Counted from the stretch's first letter, positions 9,338 through 20,173 are shown. The stretch is 64,000 nt of DNA from Pseudomonas paraeruginosa PA7 (GCF_000017205.1 NC_009656.1:2050001-2114000); one strand, 5' to 3'. Numbers and translations are program-made. The notes: generated from the letters alone by a model not told the origin.

Positions 9338-9973
9338 TTGCCAGCCGTTCGCATCAAGATCTGCGGTATCACCCGAGTCGAGGACGCCCTGGCCGCCGCT
9401 GCGGCGGGAGCCGATGCCATCGGCCTGGTGTTCTACGCGAAGAGTCCGCGCGCGGTGAATATCCACAGGGCGCGGGAGATCGTTCGTGCTCTGCCGCCGT
9501 TCGTGACCAGCGTCGGCCTGTTCGTCAACGCCAGCCGCTGCGAACTGGGCGAGATTCTCGATGCTGTGCCGCTGGACCTGCTGCAATTCCATGGCGACGA
9601 GCGCGCCGAGGACTGCGAGGGACATCGGCGTCCCTACCTGAAAGCCCTGCGGATGAAGCCCGGCGACGACATCCTCGCGCGCGTGGCGGATTATCCGGGA
9701 GCCGCCGGGATTCTTCTGGACACCTATGTGGAGGGCGTTCCCGGTGGCACGGGGGCGGCGTTCGACTGGTCGCTGGTGCCGGCTGGCCTGGGGAAACCCC
9801 TGGTGCTGGCAGGTGGTCTGACGGCGAACAACGTCGCCGACGCCGTCGCGCGGGTGCAGCCGTATGCGGTGGACGTCAGCGGCGGCGTCGAGGCGAGCAA
9901 GGGAATCAAGGATGCGGCGAAGGTCCGCGCCTTCGTCGACGCGGTGCGTTCGCGCGGTCGCGACGAGGCCTGA
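9338..9973 (+). CDS. trpF: Phosphoribosylanthranilate isomerase
   Basis: 211 residues. It isomerises N-(5-phosphoribosyl)anthranilate in tryptophan synthesis as a monofunctional TIM barrel. The N-terminal motif is [13 protein letters not shown], whose Cys is the general base; the general acid Asp is in LLDTYVEG and the phosphate loops are in [10 protein letters not shown] and [11 protein letters not shown]. The start is the rare codon TTG at 9338, preceded by GAGGG; it gives the family N terminus, and the longer open frame upstream overlaps truA and has no homology. The trp genes are scattered in pseudomonads, which explains its position away from trpBA. Confidence 0.95.
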   Translation: MPAVRIKICGITRVEDALAAAAAGADAIGLVFYAKSPRAVNIHRAREIVRALPPFVTSVGLFVNASRCELGEILDAVPLDLLQFHGDERAEDCEGHRRPYLKALRMKPGDDILARVADYPGAAGILLDTYVEGVPGGTGAAFDWSLVPAGLGKPLVLAGGLTANNVADAVARVQPYAVDVSGGVEASKGIKDAAKVRAFVDAVRSRGRDEA

Positions 9974-10033
9974 TGTGACGACGGACGGTTCGCCGCCGTC
10001 CACTAGCGTGTCGCCGTTTCCGCGACAGCGCCG

Positions 10034-10052
10034 GGTCGCCGAGAGGGCGACC
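10034..10052 (+). terminator. Hairpin between trpF and accD
   Basis: GGTCGCC (10034-10040) pairs with GGCGACC (10046-10052) around GAGAG, 60 bases after trpF, followed by AGATATTTCG. It is a weak terminator candidate in the 268-base trpF-accD spacer, where I saw no convincing promoter. Confidence 0.3.
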
Positions 10053-10241
10053 AGATATTTCGCGGTGCCCGCCTGCCGGGTATCGCCCAGGTGAGCGCCT
10101 TGGCGGGGGAAGGGGCTGGCGGCGAGACGCATCGCAGCCGTGCAGCCTGCCATCGCTGGCGGTCACGAAGATGAATTTGCTCAGGGACGTCGCCACCGGA
10201 TCGGTGCGGCCATCCCGACCTTGCACTGGAGAACAAAGAGC

Positions 10242-11114
10242 ATGAGCAACTGGCTGGTAGACAAGCTGATCCCTTCCATCATGCGTTCCGAGTCCCAGAA
10301 GAGCTCGGTGCCGGAAGGCCTGTGGCACAAATGCCCGTCCTGCGAAGCCGTGCTGTACCGTCCGGAGCTGGAAAAGACCCTGGATGTCTGTCCGAAGTGC
10401 GACCACCACATGCGCATCAACGCGCGTACCCGCCTGGACATCTTCCTCGACGAGGAAGGCCGCGAGGAACTGGGCGCCGACCTGGAGCCGGTGGACCGCC
10501 TGAAGTTCCGCGACAGCAAGAAGTACAAGGATCGCCTCTCCGCGGCGCAGAAGGATACCGGCGAGAAGGACGCGCTGATCGCCATGAGCGGCAAGCTGGA
10601 GGGCATGCCGGTGGTCGCCTGCGCCTTCGAGTTCTCCTTCATGGGTGGTTCCATGGGTGCCATCGTCGGCGAGCGCTTCGTCCGCGCGGCCAACGTCGCC
10701 CTGGAACAGCGCTGCCCGCTGATCTGCTTCTCCGCTTCCGGTGGCGCGCGCATGCAGGAAGCGCTGATCTCGCTGATGCAGATGGCCAAGACCTCGGCGG
10801 TCCTGGCGCGCCTGCGCGAGGAAGGCATCCCGTTCGTCTCGGTGCTGACCGACCCGGTCTACGGCGGTGTTTCCGCCAGCCTGGCGATGCTCGGCGACGT
10901 GATCGTCGGCGAGCCCAAGGCGCTGATCGGCTTCGCCGGCCCCCGCGTGATCGAGCAGACCGTCCGCGAGAAACTGCCGGAAGGCTTCCAGCGCAGCGAG
11001 TTCCTCCTCGAGCACGGTGCCATCGACATGATCGTGCACCGTGGCGAGCTGCGTCCGCGCCTGGCCAGGCTGCTGTCGGCCTTCACTCATTCGCCGAGCC
11101 CCGTATCCGCATGA
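10242..11114 (+). CDS. accD: Acetyl-CoA carboxylase carboxyltransferase subunit beta
   Basis: 290 residues, standard length. With AccA it transfers the carboxyl group from biotin to acetyl-CoA, giving malonyl-CoA for fatty-acid synthesis. The N-terminal zinc ribbon is complete: Cys31, Cys34, Cys50, Cys53. The crotonase-like carboxyltransferase core follows, with [19 protein letters not shown] and [12 protein letters not shown]. The ATG giving [12 protein letters not shown] is the conserved start, preceded by GGAGAAC. The stop overlaps the folC start (ATGA), the usual accD-folC coupling. Confidence 0.97.
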   Translation: MSNWLVDKLIPSIMRSESQKSSVPEGLWHKCPSCEAVLYRPELEKTLDVCPKCDHHMRINARTRLDIFLDEEGREELGADLEPVDRLKFRDSKKYKDRLSAAQKDTGEKDALIAMSGKLEGMPVVACAFEFSFMGGSMGAIVGERFVRAANVALEQRCPLICFSASGGARMQEALISLMQMAKTSAVLARLREEGIPFVSVLTDPVYGGVSASLAMLGDVIVGEPKALIGFAGPRVIEQTVREKLPEGFQRSEFLLEHGAIDMIVHRGELRPRLARLLSAFTHSPSPVSA

Positions 11115-12400
11115 CCCGGCGTTCCCTGGCCGATTGGCTGAGCTATCTCGAACAACTCCATCCGACGGCCATCGACATGGGCCTGGAGCGTTCCCGCGAG
11201 GTAGCGCGCCGGCTCGGCCTGGGAAGGCCGGCGAAACGCGTGGTCACCGTCACCGGGACCAACGGCAAGGGCTCCACCTGCGCCTTGCTCGCCGAGTTGC
11301 TGCGCGAGCAGGGATTGTCGGTCGGGGTCTACAACTCGCCGCATCTGTTGCGCTACAACGAGCGGGTGCGGATCGATGGCGTCGAGGCGAGCGATGCGCA
11401 GCTGTGCGAAGCCTTCGCCGCGGTGGAAGCCGCACGTGGCGAGATTTCCCTGACCTATTTCGAAATGGGCACCCTGGCCGCCTTCTGGCTGTTCGAACGT
11501 GCCGGGCTGGAGTTCGCGGTGCTGGAGGTCGGTCTCGGCGGTCGCCTGGACGCGGTCAACCTGATCGATGCCGACCTGGCGCTGATCACCAGCATCGGCC
11601 TGGATCATGCCGACTGGCTGGGCGATACCCGCGACAGCGTGGCTTTCGAGAAAGCCGGCATCCTGCGCGCCGGCAAGCCAGCCCTGTGCGGCGACCTCGA
11701 TCCGCCGCAGCCGTTGCTCGAGCAGGTGGTGACGCTCGGCGCGCCGTTCTACCTGCGCGGTCGTGACTACGACCTGGCGCTCGCCGATCATGGCTGGCAC
11801 TGGCGCGGACTGGCCGCGGACGGCCAGGCGCTGGCGCTGCACGACCTGCCGTTGCTCGACCTGCCCATGGAAAACGCCGCGCTGGCCCTGCAGGCCTACG
11901 CGCTGCTCGACCTGCCCTGGCAGGCGCACGGCCTCGCCGAGGCCTTGCGACGGACCCGGGTCAGCGGTCGTCTCGATCGCCGCGGCCTGTCCTGGAACGG
12001 CCAGCCGCGCCAGCTGCTGCTGGATGTCGGGCACAATCCCCAGGCCGCCCAGTACCTGGCGCAGCGGTTGCGCGCGGCACCGCCGCGAGGCCGTTACCTG
12101 GCGGTATTCGGCCTGCTGGCGGACAAGGACCTCGATGGCGTGCTGGAACCCTTGACCGGCTTGGTGCAGGATTGGGCCGTTGCACCGTTGCCGACCCCGC
12201 GTTCGCGGCCGGCGGCGGAGCTGGAAGCGGCGCTGATCCTGCGCCAGGTTCCGGCGAGCAGCCATGCGGATATCGCCGCCGCCCTGGAGGCGCAGTGCGC
12301 CAAGGCGTCCGCGGACGATGTCATTCTGCTGTTCGGATCGTTCTACAGCGTGGCCGAAGGCTTGCAATGGCTGGCCCATAGAACGGATAAGGGGGAGTAA
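11111..12400 (+). CDS. folC: Bifunctional folylpolyglutamate/dihydrofolate synthase
   Basis: 429 residues. It adds glutamate to dihydropteroate and extends folate polyglutamate tails, using ATP. The P-loop is [11 protein letters not shown] near residues 46-56. The Mur-ligase motifs ([39 protein letters not shown]) are all visible, as is the C-terminal domain (DVGHNPQAA). Its ATG overlaps the accD stop, and the next gene, a SPOR-domain protein, begins 3 bases after its stop, so accD-folC-SPOR form a tight unit. Confidence 0.97.
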   Translation: MTRRSLADWLSYLEQLHPTAIDMGLERSREVARRLGLGRPAKRVVTVTGTNGKGSTCALLAELLREQGLSVGVYNSPHLLRYNERVRIDGVEASDAQLCEAFAAVEAARGEISLTYFEMGTLAAFWLFERAGLEFAVLEVGLGGRLDAVNLIDADLALITSIGLDHADWLGDTRDSVAFEKAGILRAGKPALCGDLDPPQPLLEQVVTLGAPFYLRGRDYDLALADHGWHWRGLAADGQALALHDLPLLDLPMENAALALQAYALLDLPWQAHGLAEALRRTRVSGRLDRRGLSWNGQPRQLLLDVGHNPQAAQYLAQRLRAAPPRGRYLAVFGLLADKDLDGVLEPLTGLVQDWAVAPLPTPRSRPAAELEAALILRQVPASSHADIAAALEAQCAKASADDVILLFGSFYSVAEGLQWLAHRTDKGE

Positions 12401-12403
12401 ACC

Positions 12404-13063
12404 ATGGCCTTGCTGGAAAGAGGGCTGAAGCAGCGTATCGTCGGGGCGCTGGTGCTGATCGCCCTGGCGGTGATCTTCCTGCCGATGCTGTTCACCCGCG
12501 AAGACGAGTCGCGCCAGGTCGTGGTGGAAGCGCCGCCGCGCCCGCAATCGCCGGCGATGCCCAGCGTCGAGGTGCAGCCGACCGAAGTGCCGGAGCTGCA
12601 ACCCGGCGAAGAAGACATTGCGCCGGAAATCGTCCAGGAGGGCACTCCGGCCACCGTCGGCCAGCCCAGCCAGCCGATCGGCGGCCTGCCGGCGTCTCCT
12701 CCGGCCGCCCAGCCGCCAGCACAGGTTCAGGCCCCGGCTGCCAGCACGCCGCCGAGCCAGCCGCAACCGGCCGCTGCGCCGCCGAGCCAGCCAGCCGCGG
12801 AGAAACGCCTGGACGCCAACAACCTGCCGCAGAGCTGGTCGGTGCAGCTGGCCAGCCTGTCCAACCGGGCGCGCGCCGAGGAATTGCAGAAGACCCTGCG
12901 TTCCCAGGGCTACAACGCCTATATCCGCAGTTTCGACGGGATGAACCGGGTCTTCGTCGGGCCGGTGATCCAGCGCGCCGAGGCCGATCGCCTGCGCGAC
13001 CAGCTGAGCAAGCAGCAGAAGCTCAACGGCTTCGTCGTGCGTTTCCAGCCGGAACGCGGTTGA
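12404..13063 (+). CDS. SPOR-domain cell-division protein (DedD-like)
   Basis: 219 residues. A short cytoplasmic start is followed by one membrane segment near residues 12-30 (IVGALVLIALAVIFLPMLF), then a Pro/Gln/Ala-rich periplasmic linker of about 100 residues and a C-terminal SPOR domain (WSVQLASLSNRARAEEL to the end). SPOR domains bind denuded peptidoglycan at the septum, so an inner-membrane division role like that of E. coli DedD is likely. Its place after folC and before cvpA and purF matches the enterobacterial folC-dedD-cvpA-purF order. Confidence 0.92.
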   Translation: MALLERGLKQRIVGALVLIALAVIFLPMLFTREDESRQVVVEAPPRPQSPAMPSVEVQPTEVPELQPGEEDIAPEIVQEGTPATVGQPSQPIGGLPASPPAAQPPAQVQAPAASTPPSQPQPAAAPPSQPAAEKRLDANNLPQSWSVQLASLSNRARAEELQKTLRSQGYNAYIRSFDGMNRVFVGPVIQRAEADRLRDQLSKQQKLNGFVVRFQPERG

Positions 13064-13077
13064 CCGCCACCCGCGGC

Positions 13078-13106
13078 TTACCGTCGCGGGCGCGCTCTGC
13101 TAAAAT
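13078..13106 (+). promoter_or_regulatory. Candidate sigma-70 promoter of cvpA-purF
   Basis: TTACCG (13078-13083), 17 bases, TAAAAT (13101-13106), just after the SPOR-gene stop and about 30 bases before the cvpA start. It has ideal spacing and a good -10. Confidence 0.5.
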
Positions 13107-13136
13107 GCAGCGCCTTTTCTGCTTGTGGGCTGCATA

Positions 13137-13679
13137 GTGGCATTTACCTGGGTCGATTGGACGATGGTCGCCATCATCGTCGTTTCCAGCCTGATCAGTC
13201 TGAGTCGCGGCTTCGTCAAGGAAGCCTTGTCCCTGCTTACCTGGATAGTCGCCGGCGCGGTGGCCTGGATGTTCGGCGGGGCGCTGGCGCAGCACCTGGG
13301 CGAATACATCCAGACCCCCTCGGCCCGCATCATCGCAGCCTGCGCGCTGCTGTTCATCGCGACCCTGCTGCTCGGGGCGCTGGTCAACTACCTCATCGGC
13401 GAACTGATCCGGGTCACCGGCCTGTCCGGTACCGACCGCTTCCTCGGCATGGTCTTCGGCGGTGCGCGTGGCGTGCTGCTGGTCGTGCTGCTGGTCGGCC
13501 TGCTCAGCCTGGCCCCGGTGCAACAGGACCCCTGGTGGCAGCAGTCGGTGCTGATGCCGCATTTCCTGATGGTCGCCGACTGGTCGAAGAACTTCATTCT
13601 CGGTTTCGCCGGCCAGTGGTTGCCGGCAGCGCCGATCACGCCACCGAGCGGCGTCGGCGGGCTGCTTCCCAGCCAGTGA
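13137..13679 (+). CDS. cvpA: CvpA family membrane protein
   Basis: 180 residues from the GTG at 13137. Four hydrophobic segments are visible, beginning WTMVAIIVVSSLISLSRGFVKEALSL, the signature region of CvpA (colicin V production protein), an inner-membrane protein linked to envelope stress and purF. A GTG four codons upstream (13125) is an alternative start; the E. coli protein begins close to the chosen site. Neither start has a clear Shine-Dalgarno. The -10-like TAAAAT lies about 30 bases upstream. Gene order cvpA-purF is widely conserved. Confidence 0.9.
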   Translation: MAFTWVDWTMVAIIVVSSLISLSRGFVKEALSLLTWIVAGAVAWMFGGALAQHLGEYIQTPSARIIAACALLFIATLLLGALVNYLIGELIRVTGLSGTDRFLGMVFGGARGVLLVVLLVGLLSLAPVQQDPWWQQSVLMPHFLMVADWSKNFILGFAGQWLPAAPITPPSGVGGLLPSQ

Positions 13680-13901
13680 TTTTGGCGGGACACTGGCCGA
13701 GGCCGGGTTCCGTGTTTTTCCAGGGCGGCGCGTCGATGGCGCGGCGTCGGCGGCACAGGAGGTGCCGCGAGCCAGTCGGCGGCGAGGGTCGCCGATTCGC
13801 GGGAGCCAGCGGCCGACGAGGCGCTGGTCAGCTCGATGGTCCGGGACGGGCCGATCGCGCTTCCCATCTTTCCAGCTTGAGCCAAGTAGGGGTTGCGTCA
13901 C

Positions 13902-15407
13902 ATGTGTGGCATCGTCGGTATCGTGGGCAAGTCGAACGTCAATCAGGCGCTGTATGACGCGCTCACCGTCCTCCAACATCGCGGCCAGGACGCTGCCGGT
14001 ATCGTCACCTGCCATGACGATAAGCTGTACCTGCGCAAGGACAACGGCCTGGTCCGCGACGTCTTCCAGCAGCGCCACATGCAGCGCCTGATCGGCAGCG
14101 TCGGCATCGGCCATGTGCGCTACCCGACCGCCGGCAGCTCCAGTTCGGCGGAAGCGCAGCCGTTCTACGTCAACTCGCCCTATGGCATCACCCTGGCGCA
14201 CAACGGCAACCTGACCAACGTCGAGCAACTGGCCAAGGAAATCTACGAGTCCGACCTGCGCCACGTGAACACCAACTCCGACTCGGAAGTGCTGCTCAAC
14301 GTGTTCGCCCACGAACTGGCGGTGCGCAACAAGCTGCAGCCCACCGAGGAGGACATCTTCGCCGCGGTCTCCGGCGTGCACGACCGCTGCGTCGGCGGTT
14401 ACGCGGTGGTGGCGATGATCACCGGCCACGGCATCGTCGGTTTCCGCGACCCCAACGCGATCCGGCCGATCGTCTTCGGCCAGCGCCACACCGAGAATGG
14501 CGTCGAATACATGATCGCTTCCGAGAGCGTGGCCCTGGACGTGCTCGGCTTCACCCTGATCCGCGACCTGGCGCCGGGCGAGGCGGTGTACATCACCGAG
14601 GAAGGCAAGCTCTACACCCGCCAGTGCGCCAGGGCGCCGAAATACGCGCCGTGCATCTTCGAGCACGTCTACCTGGCGCGTCCGGACTCGATCATGGACG
14701 GCATCTCGGTGTACAAGGCGCGCCTGCGGATGGGCGAGAAGCTCGCCGACAAGATCCTCCGCGAGCGTCCCGAACACGATATCGACGTGGTCATCCCGAT
14801 CCCGGACACCAGCCGCACCGCGGCGCTGGAGCTGGCCAACCGGCTCGGCGTGAAGTTCCGCGAGGGCTTCGTCAAGAACCGCTACATCGGCCGCACCTTC
14901 ATCATGCCCGGCCAGGCGGCGCGGAAGAAATCCGTGCGGCAGAAGCTCAACGCCATCGAGCTGGAATTCCGTGGCAAGAACGTCATGCTGGTGGACGACT
15001 CGATCGTCCGCGGTACCACCTGCAAGCAGATCATCCAGATGGCCCGCGAGGCCGGCGCGAAGAACGTCTACTTCTGCTCCGCCGCGCCAGCGGTGCGCTA
15101 TCCCAACGTCTACGGCATCGACATGCCGAGCGCGCACGAGCTGATCGCGCACAATCGCAGCACCGAGGACGTCAGCAAGCTGATCGGTGCCGACTGGCTG
15201 GTCTACCAGGACCTGCCGGACCTGATCGACGCGGTCGGCGGCGGCAAGATCAAGATCGACCGCTTCGACTGCGCCGTGTTCGACGGCGAATACGTGACCG
15301 GCGACGTCAACGAGGCCTATCTGAACCGGATCGAACAGGCGCGCAACGATGCGACCAAGGCGAAGAGCCAGGCGGTCAGCGCGATCATCGACCTGTACAA
15401 CGACTGA
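13902..15407 (+). CDS. purF: Amidophosphoribosyltransferase
   Basis: 501 residues. It is the first committed enzyme of purine synthesis, transferring glutamine amide nitrogen to PRPP. The ATG is placed so that Cys2 of MCGIVGIVG becomes the N-terminal nucleophile after Met removal; an in-frame TTG three codons earlier is rejected for that reason. AGGGG precedes it. The PRPP-binding loop is [13 protein letters not shown] near residues 362-374. The spacer to cvpA (222 bases) holds no gene that I can support. metZ follows after 15 bases, suggesting co-transcription. Confidence 0.97.
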   Translation: MCGIVGIVGKSNVNQALYDALTVLQHRGQDAAGIVTCHDDKLYLRKDNGLVRDVFQQRHMQRLIGSVGIGHVRYPTAGSSSSAEAQPFYVNSPYGITLAHNGNLTNVEQLAKEIYESDLRHVNTNSDSEVLLNVFAHELAVRNKLQPTEEDIFAAVSGVHDRCVGGYAVVAMITGHGIVGFRDPNAIRPIVFGQRHTENGVEYMIASESVALDVLGFTLIRDLAPGEAVYITEEGKLYTRQCARAPKYAPCIFEHVYLARPDSIMDGISVYKARLRMGEKLADKILRERPEHDIDVVIPIPDTSRTAALELANRLGVKFREGFVKNRYIGRTFIMPGQAARKKSVRQKLNAIELEFRGKNVMLVDDSIVRGTTCKQIIQMAREAGAKNVYFCSAAPAVRYPNVYGIDMPSAHELIAHNRSTEDVSKLIGADWLVYQDLPDLIDAVGGGKIKIDRFDCAVFDGEYVTGDVNEAYLNRIEQARNDATKAKSQAVSAIIDLYND

Positions 15408-15422
15408 AAGGGGGAGAGCGGC

Positions 15423-16634
15423 ATGACACAGGATTGGGATGCCGGGCGCCTCGACAGCGACCTGGAAGGCGCGGCCTTCGACACCCTGGCGGTGCGCGCC
15501 GGGCAGCGGCGGACGCCCGAGGGCGAGCACGGCGAGGCGCTGTTCACCACCTCCAGCTATGTGTTCCGCACCGCCGCCGACGCTGCCGCGCGCTTCGCCG
15601 GCGAAGTGCCGGGCAACGTCTATTCGCGCTACACCAACCCCACTGTGCGCACCTTCGAGGAGCGCATCGCCGCCCTCGAGGGAGCCGAACAGGCGGTGGC
15701 CACGGCGTCGGGCATGTCGGCGATCCTCGCCCTGGTGATGAGCCTGTGCAGCGCCGGCGACCATGTGCTGGTCTCGCGCAGCGTGTTCGGTTCGACCATC
15801 AGCCTGTTCGACAAGTACTTCAAGCGCTTCGGCATCCAGGTCGACTATCCGCCGTTGAGCGATCTCACGGCCTGGGAAGCGGCGTGCAAGCCGAATACCA
15901 AGCTGTTCTTCGTCGAGTCGCCGTCCAACCCGCTGGCCGAACTGGTGGATATCGCCGCGCTCGCCGAGATCGCCCATGCCAGGGGCGCGCTGCTGGCGGT
16001 GGACAACTGCTTCTGCACGCCGGCCCTGCAGCAGCCGCTGAAGCTCGGGGCGGACGTGGTGATCCACTCCGCGACCAAATACATCGATGGCCAGGGCCGG
16101 GGCATGGGTGGGGTGGTCGCCGGGCGCGGCGAGCAGATGAAGGAGGTGGTCGGCTTCCTCCGTACCGCCGGTCCGACCCTCAGCCCGTTCAATGCCTGGC
16201 TGTTCCTCAAGGGGCTGGAAACCCTGCGCATCCGCATGCAGGCGCATTGCGCCAGCGCCCAGGCCCTGGCGGAGTGGCTGGAACGCCAGCCGGGCATCGA
16301 GCGGGTCTACTACGCCGGCCTGCGGAGCCACCCGCAGCATGAGTTGGCCTGTCGTCAGCAGAGCGGTTTCGGCGCGGTGGTCAGTTTCGACGTGAAGGGC
16401 GGGCGCGATGCCGCCTGGCGCTTCATCGACGCCACGCGGATGGTCTCGATCACCACCAACCTGGGCGATACCAAGACCACCATCGCCCATCCGGCGACCA
16501 CCTCCCACGGCCGCCTGTCCGCCGAGGACCGGGCGCGCGCCGGGATCGGCGACAGCCTGATCCGGGTCGCCGTCGGCCTGGAAGATCTCGACGACCTCAA
16601 GGCCGACATGGCCCGGGGGCTGGCCGCGCTGTGA
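15423..16634 (+). CDS. metZ: O-succinylhomoserine sulfhydrylase
   Basis: 403 residues. It is a PLP enzyme of the Cys/Met metabolism family that makes homocysteine directly from O-succinylhomoserine and sulfide, the methionine route typical of Pseudomonas. The PLP lysine is Lys219 in [12 protein letters not shown], and the DNCFCTP and YSRYTNPT motifs are present. AAAGGGGGAGAGC gives a strong ribosome site. Its stop overlaps the next gene's GTG start (GTGA), so translation is coupled. Confidence 0.95.
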   Translation: MTQDWDAGRLDSDLEGAAFDTLAVRAGQRRTPEGEHGEALFTTSSYVFRTAADAAARFAGEVPGNVYSRYTNPTVRTFEERIAALEGAEQAVATASGMSAILALVMSLCSAGDHVLVSRSVFGSTISLFDKYFKRFGIQVDYPPLSDLTAWEAACKPNTKLFFVESPSNPLAELVDIAALAEIAHARGALLAVDNCFCTPALQQPLKLGADVVIHSATKYIDGQGRGMGGVVAGRGEQMKEVVGFLRTAGPTLSPFNAWLFLKGLETLRIRMQAHCASAQALAEWLERQPGIERVYYAGLRSHPQHELACRQQSGFGAVVSFDVKGGRDAAWRFIDATRMVSITTNLGDTKTTIAHPATTSHGRLSAEDRARAGIGDSLIRVAVGLEDLDDLKADMARGLAAL

Positions 16635-17398
16635 ACGAAGGCAACCTGCGAGGCAACGGCAAGGTCGCGCTGGTCACCGGGGCGGCCCGTGGCATCGGCC
16701 TGGGCATCAGCGCCTGGCTGATCGCCGAGGGCTGGCAGGTGGTGCTCGCCGACAATGACCGCGAACGTGGCGCCAGGGTCGCCGAGGCGCTCGGTGAGCA
16801 GGCCTGGTTCGTCGCCATGGACGTGGCCCAGGAGAGCCAGGTGGCGATGAGCGTGGCCGAGGTGCTCGGCCAGTTCGGTCGCCTGGACGCGCTGGTGTGC
16901 AACGCCGCCATCGCCAATCCGCGCAATACCCCGCTGGAGGCGCTGACCCTCGGCGAATGGACCCGTACCCTGGCGGTCAATCTGAACGGCCCGATGCTGC
17001 TGGCCAAATACTGCACGCCCTACCTGCGCGCGCACAGCGGCGCCATCGTCAACATCGCCTCCACCCGCGCCCACCAGTCAGAGCCCGATTCCGAAGCCTA
17101 CGCGGCGAGCAAGGGCGGGTTGCTGGCGCTGACCCACGCGCTGGCCGCCAGCCTCGGCCCTGAAATCCGCGTCAACGCGGTCAGCCCCGGCTGGATCGAT
17201 ACCCGCGACGTGGCCGAACGCGAGGCCGCGCCGCTGACCGAGCTGGACCACGACCAGCACCCGGTCGGCCGGGTCGGCAGCGTCGAGGACGTGGCCTCGC
17301 TGGTGGCCTGGCTGCTGTCCGAGGACGCCGGCTTCGTCACCGGCCAGGAGTTCCTGGTCGACGGCGGCATGACGCGGAAGATGATCTACCTCGACTGA
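16631..17398 (+). CDS. Short-chain dehydrogenase/reductase
   Basis: 255 residues. It is a classical SDR: the NAD(P) motif is [10 protein letters not shown] near residues 18-27, with NAA (CNAAIANP), the catalytic Ser region ([10 protein letters not shown]), YAASK (Tyr and Lys of the active site) and the C-terminal FLVDGGM. An acidic residue after beta-2 (LADNDRERG) favours NAD. The substrate is not predictable. It starts with GTG overlapping the metZ stop and ends at a bidirectional terminator, so it is the last gene of the purF-metZ unit. Confidence 0.93.
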   Translation: MNEGNLRGNGKVALVTGAARGIGLGISAWLIAEGWQVVLADNDRERGARVAEALGEQAWFVAMDVAQESQVAMSVAEVLGQFGRLDALVCNAAIANPRNTPLEALTLGEWTRTLAVNLNGPMLLAKYCTPYLRAHSGAIVNIASTRAHQSEPDSEAYAASKGGLLALTHALAASLGPEIRVNAVSPGWIDTRDVAEREAAPLTELDHDQHPVGRVGSVEDVASLVAWLLSEDAGFVTGQEFLVDGGMTRKMIYLD

Positions 17399-17417
17399 GT
17401 CGCGCCATGGCGGTATG

Positions 17418-17454
17418 AAAAAAAGGCGCTGTCCGTAACGGGCAGCGCCTTTTT
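17418..17454. terminator. Bidirectional terminator between the SDR gene and xcpQ
   Basis: AAAAAAA (17418-17424), then GGCGCTG-T-CCG (17425-17435) pairing with CGG-G-CAGCGCC (17439-17449) around TAA, then TTTTT. The flanking A- and T-runs let it serve both the plus-strand SDR gene and the minus-strand xcpPQ operon, which converge here. Confidence 0.9.
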
Positions 17455-17484
17455 CGTTTTCGCTCCGGCGTTCCGGAGTGGGCA

Positions 17485-19461
17485 TCACTCCGATTTCAGG
17501 TCGCGAAGATCCACGGTCTGCCCATCGAACAATTGCCCGGCGCTGCTCGGCAGGATGCTCGGGCGGCCTTCGGGACCCCGGCGTCCGTCGAGCACGCGGA
17601 TGTCGCTGTACTTTTTCCCGGAAATCGCCGCCAGGCCCGCTCCGTCGAGGACCACGGTGGGGCGCAGGAAGACCATCAGGTTGCGCTTGGTGTGAGTGTC
17701 CTTGGTCGAGCGGAACAACCTGCCCAGCCAGGGGATGTCGCCAAGCAGCGGGACCTTGGATTCGGCCTGCACCACGTCGTCCTGGATCAGGCCGCCGAGC
17801 ACGATGACCTGGCCGTTCTCGGCGAGGATGGTGCTCTTGATCGAGCGCTTGTTGGTGATGATATCGGTGTCGCTGACCTGTTGCACATTCGGCGCGATGG
17901 AGGAAATTTCCTGCTCGATTTCCAGACGCAGCGCGGCGCCATCGTTGATATGCGGGGTGACCTTGAGGTTGACGCCGATGTCCTTGCGCTCGACGGTGGT
18001 GAACGGGTTGCTGGAGCCTTCGCTGTTGGTGGTGTAGGAGCCGGTATTGAAAGGGACGTTCTGGCCGACCAGGATTTCCGCCTTCTGGTTGTCCAGGGTC
18101 AGCAGGCTCGGGGTCGACAACAGGTTGCTCTTGCTGTTGGCCGACAGCGCGGTGACCAGCGCGCCGAAGCTGCTGCTGCCGATGCCGACGACGGCGCCGT
18201 CGGGGAGCGGGTTGGGAATCTTGTCATCCTTGAGCGCCTGCAGCAGGGTGCCGATGGACAGTCCGGTATTGCCGAAGCTGGTCCTGGTTCCACCCATGCC
18301 ACCCTTGTTGATCGCCCACTGCACGCCGACGGCGTCCTGGATGTCGCCGGAAATCTCGACGATGGCCGCTTCCACCAGCACCTGGGCGCGCGGCACGTCG
18401 AGCTGGCGGACGATGTCCTCGAGGGCGTTGACGGTGTCCGGGTCGGCCAGCAGGACCAGGGCGTTGGTGCTTTCGTCGGCGCGGATCAGGATATTGCTCG
18501 GACGGCCGCCACCGCTCTGCTCGCCGCCCTGGCCGCCGTTGTTCTTCATGCCTTCGGAAATCTGCCCGAGCGTTTCCGCCAGGGTCTTGGCATCGTTGTG
18601 GCGCAGGCGGATCACCCGGGTATTGGCCGAGCGCGCGGTCGGCGTATCCAGCGACTGCGCCAGTTGCACCAGCTTGGCGCGCGCCTGCGGCGGGCCGAGG
18701 ATGATCAGGCGGTTGGTGCGCGCGTCGGCGATCACCTGAGCGCCGGCCGCGCCCTTGGCCTGGCCGCGGCTCATGGCGCTGTTGAGTACCTCGGCGGCGT
18801 CCATCACCCAGCCGTGGCGCAGGTTGATCACGCTGTAGTCGTGGCTGCCCTTCTGGTCGAGCTGGCGGATCACGTCCTCGATCCGCGCGATGTTGGCGCT
18901 GCGGTCGCTGATGATCAGCGCGTTGGCCGAGGGCACCGCGGCGAGGTGCCCATACTGCGGGACCAGCGGGCGGATCAGCGGGATCAGTTCCGACACCGGG
19001 CTCTGCTGGACCTGGATCACCCGGGTCTCCAGGCGGTCCGGTGCGCTCTGGCCGCCGCCGGCCTCGGTCTTGGCTTCGGCGTTGGGCACGATGCGCGCCT
19101 GGTCACCCTGGGCCACCACGGTGAAGCCGTGGGTGCTCATCACCGAGAGGAACAGCTGGTAGACCTCGCTCAGCGATAGCTGGGCCTTGGACACCACGCT
19201 GACCTGGCCCTTGACCCGCGGGTCGACGACGAAGGTCTCGCCGGTGATCTCGGAAATCTGGTCGATGAATTCGCGGATGTCGGCATCCTTGAGGTTGATC
19301 GTCCAGTGCGCCTCCTGCTGGTTGCCGGCGGGGGCGACGGCGTTCCTGCCGCTGTCTTCGGCGTGCGCGGCCTGGATGCCGAGGGCCAGGCTGAGAAGGA
19401 TGGCAGGGACGTACGAACGACTGGAGGGGGCAAGCAGGGCGCGGAACAAAGGCTGGGACAT
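17485..19461 (-). CDS. xcpQ: Type II secretion outer-membrane secretin XcpQ (GspD)
   Basis: 658 residues. It forms the outer-membrane channel through which elastase, exotoxin A, lipases and other folded exoproteins leave the cell. A signal peptide ends near AAHA/EDSG (about residue 33). N0-N3 domains follow, then the secretin domain with VPRAQVLVEAAIVEI and the C-terminal core (VPLLGDIPWLGRLFR). The ATG at 19461 (MSQPLFRALL) was chosen over a longer frame that runs back into xcpP. It is 4 bases after xcpP on the same strand. Confidence 0.97.
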   Translation of the reverse strand: MSQPLFRALLAPSSRSYVPAILLSLALGIQAAHAEDSGRNAVAPAGNQQEAHWTINLKDADIREFIDQISEITGETFVVDPRVKGQVSVVSKAQLSLSEVYQLFLSVMSTHGFTVVAQGDQARIVPNAEAKTEAGGGQSAPDRLETRVIQVQQSPVSELIPLIRPLVPQYGHLAAVPSANALIISDRSANIARIEDVIRQLDQKGSHDYSVINLRHGWVMDAAEVLNSAMSRGQAKGAAGAQVIADARTNRLIILGPPQARAKLVQLAQSLDTPTARSANTRVIRLRHNDAKTLAETLGQISEGMKNNGGQGGEQSGGGRPSNILIRADESTNALVLLADPDTVNALEDIVRQLDVPRAQVLVEAAIVEISGDIQDAVGVQWAINKGGMGGTRTSFGNTGLSIGTLLQALKDDKIPNPLPDGAVVGIGSSSFGALVTALSANSKSNLLSTPSLLTLDNQKAEILVGQNVPFNTGSYTTNSEGSSNPFTTVERKDIGVNLKVTPHINDGAALRLEIEQEISSIAPNVQQVSDTDIITNKRSIKSTILAENGQVIVLGGLIQDDVVQAESKVPLLGDIPWLGRLFRSTKDTHTKRNLMVFLRPTVVLDGAGLAAISGKKYSDIRVLDGRRGPEGRPSILPSSAGQLFDGQTVDLRDLKSE

Positions 19462-19465
19462 CGGA

Positions 19466-20173
19466 TCAGTCGCTTTCCGTAGGCGTGGTCGTGGGCTCGC
19501 TCGAGTCTTCTTCGGCGGGTTCTGCGATGGGTGTCGCTTCCATCTGCTGGCGCAAGGCGTCCAGGCGCTCGCGCAATGCTGCGGCGTTCTCATCCTGCAG
19601 GCTTTGCAGTTGTTCGATCGAGTCGTTCTCGCTTGTAATGGTGTCCGCGTTGGCCAGCAGCCCTCCGGAGCGGTGCGGGAAGGGCAGGCTTTCCAGGCGC
19701 CCGCCGCGCTGCAGTTCGACGCGGTCGCGGTAGACCGCGTGCAGCTTCACGCCGTCGCTGATCTCGCCGCCGATCGCATAGCGGTGTGGCTTGTCGCCCT
19801 GGCGCTGGATGATCGCGCTGGACTGCTTGGGGTCGCTCTGGACGAAGCTGCCCTTGAGCACCAGGTCGAGGTTGGTGGCCGGTGGCGGGGCGTTGGGGTC
19901 CTGGGCGCTGGTACCGAAGAGCCGGGCCAGGCGGGCCGGATCGCTGCGGATCGCTTCGTGGCTGACCGGCGAGGCGGCGACGGCCACCGGGCTGCGCTGC
20001 AGGCGCAGCCAGCCGGCGGCCTGCCAGGCGAGACTGATGCTCATGGCGATGATCAGGGCAACAGCCAGAAGGGCCGGGGCGTACCGCTGCAGCCAGCGGG
20101 AAGAGGCGCCGGAGAAAGGCAATACATCACTCCTGGTCTTTATCGTTATGTCTGAAGATCGCCGAGGGATCAT
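19466..20173 (-). CDS. xcpP: Type II secretion inner-membrane protein XcpP (GspC)
   Basis: 235 residues. It is a bitopic inner-membrane protein that links the inner-membrane platform to the XcpQ secretin. One membrane segment lies near residues 32-50 (LLAVALIIAMSISLAWQAAG); the periplasmic homology region follows (residues about 90-170), and the C terminus is a coiled-coil-like stretch (LQSLQDENAAALRERLDAL) as in Pseudomonas XcpP, instead of a PDZ domain. It is first in the minus-strand xcpPQ operon and divergent from xcpR across a shared regulatory region. Confidence 0.95.
   Translation of the reverse strand: MIPRRSSDITIKTRSDVLPFSGASSRWLQRYAPALLAVALIIAMSISLAWQAAGWLRLQRSPVAVAASPVSHEAIRSDPARLARLFGTSAQDPNAPPPATNLDLVLKGSFVQSDPKQSSAIIQRQGDKPHRYAIGGEISDGVKLHAVYRDRVELQRGGRLESLPFPHRSGGLLANADTITSENDSIEQLQSLQDENAAALRERLDALRQQMEATPIAEPAEEDSSEPTTTPTESD

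Noticed and set aside
13893-13902. TTG start giving three extra residues on PurF
   Set aside because: The enzyme needs Cys directly after the initiator Met; the ATG at 13902 provides that.
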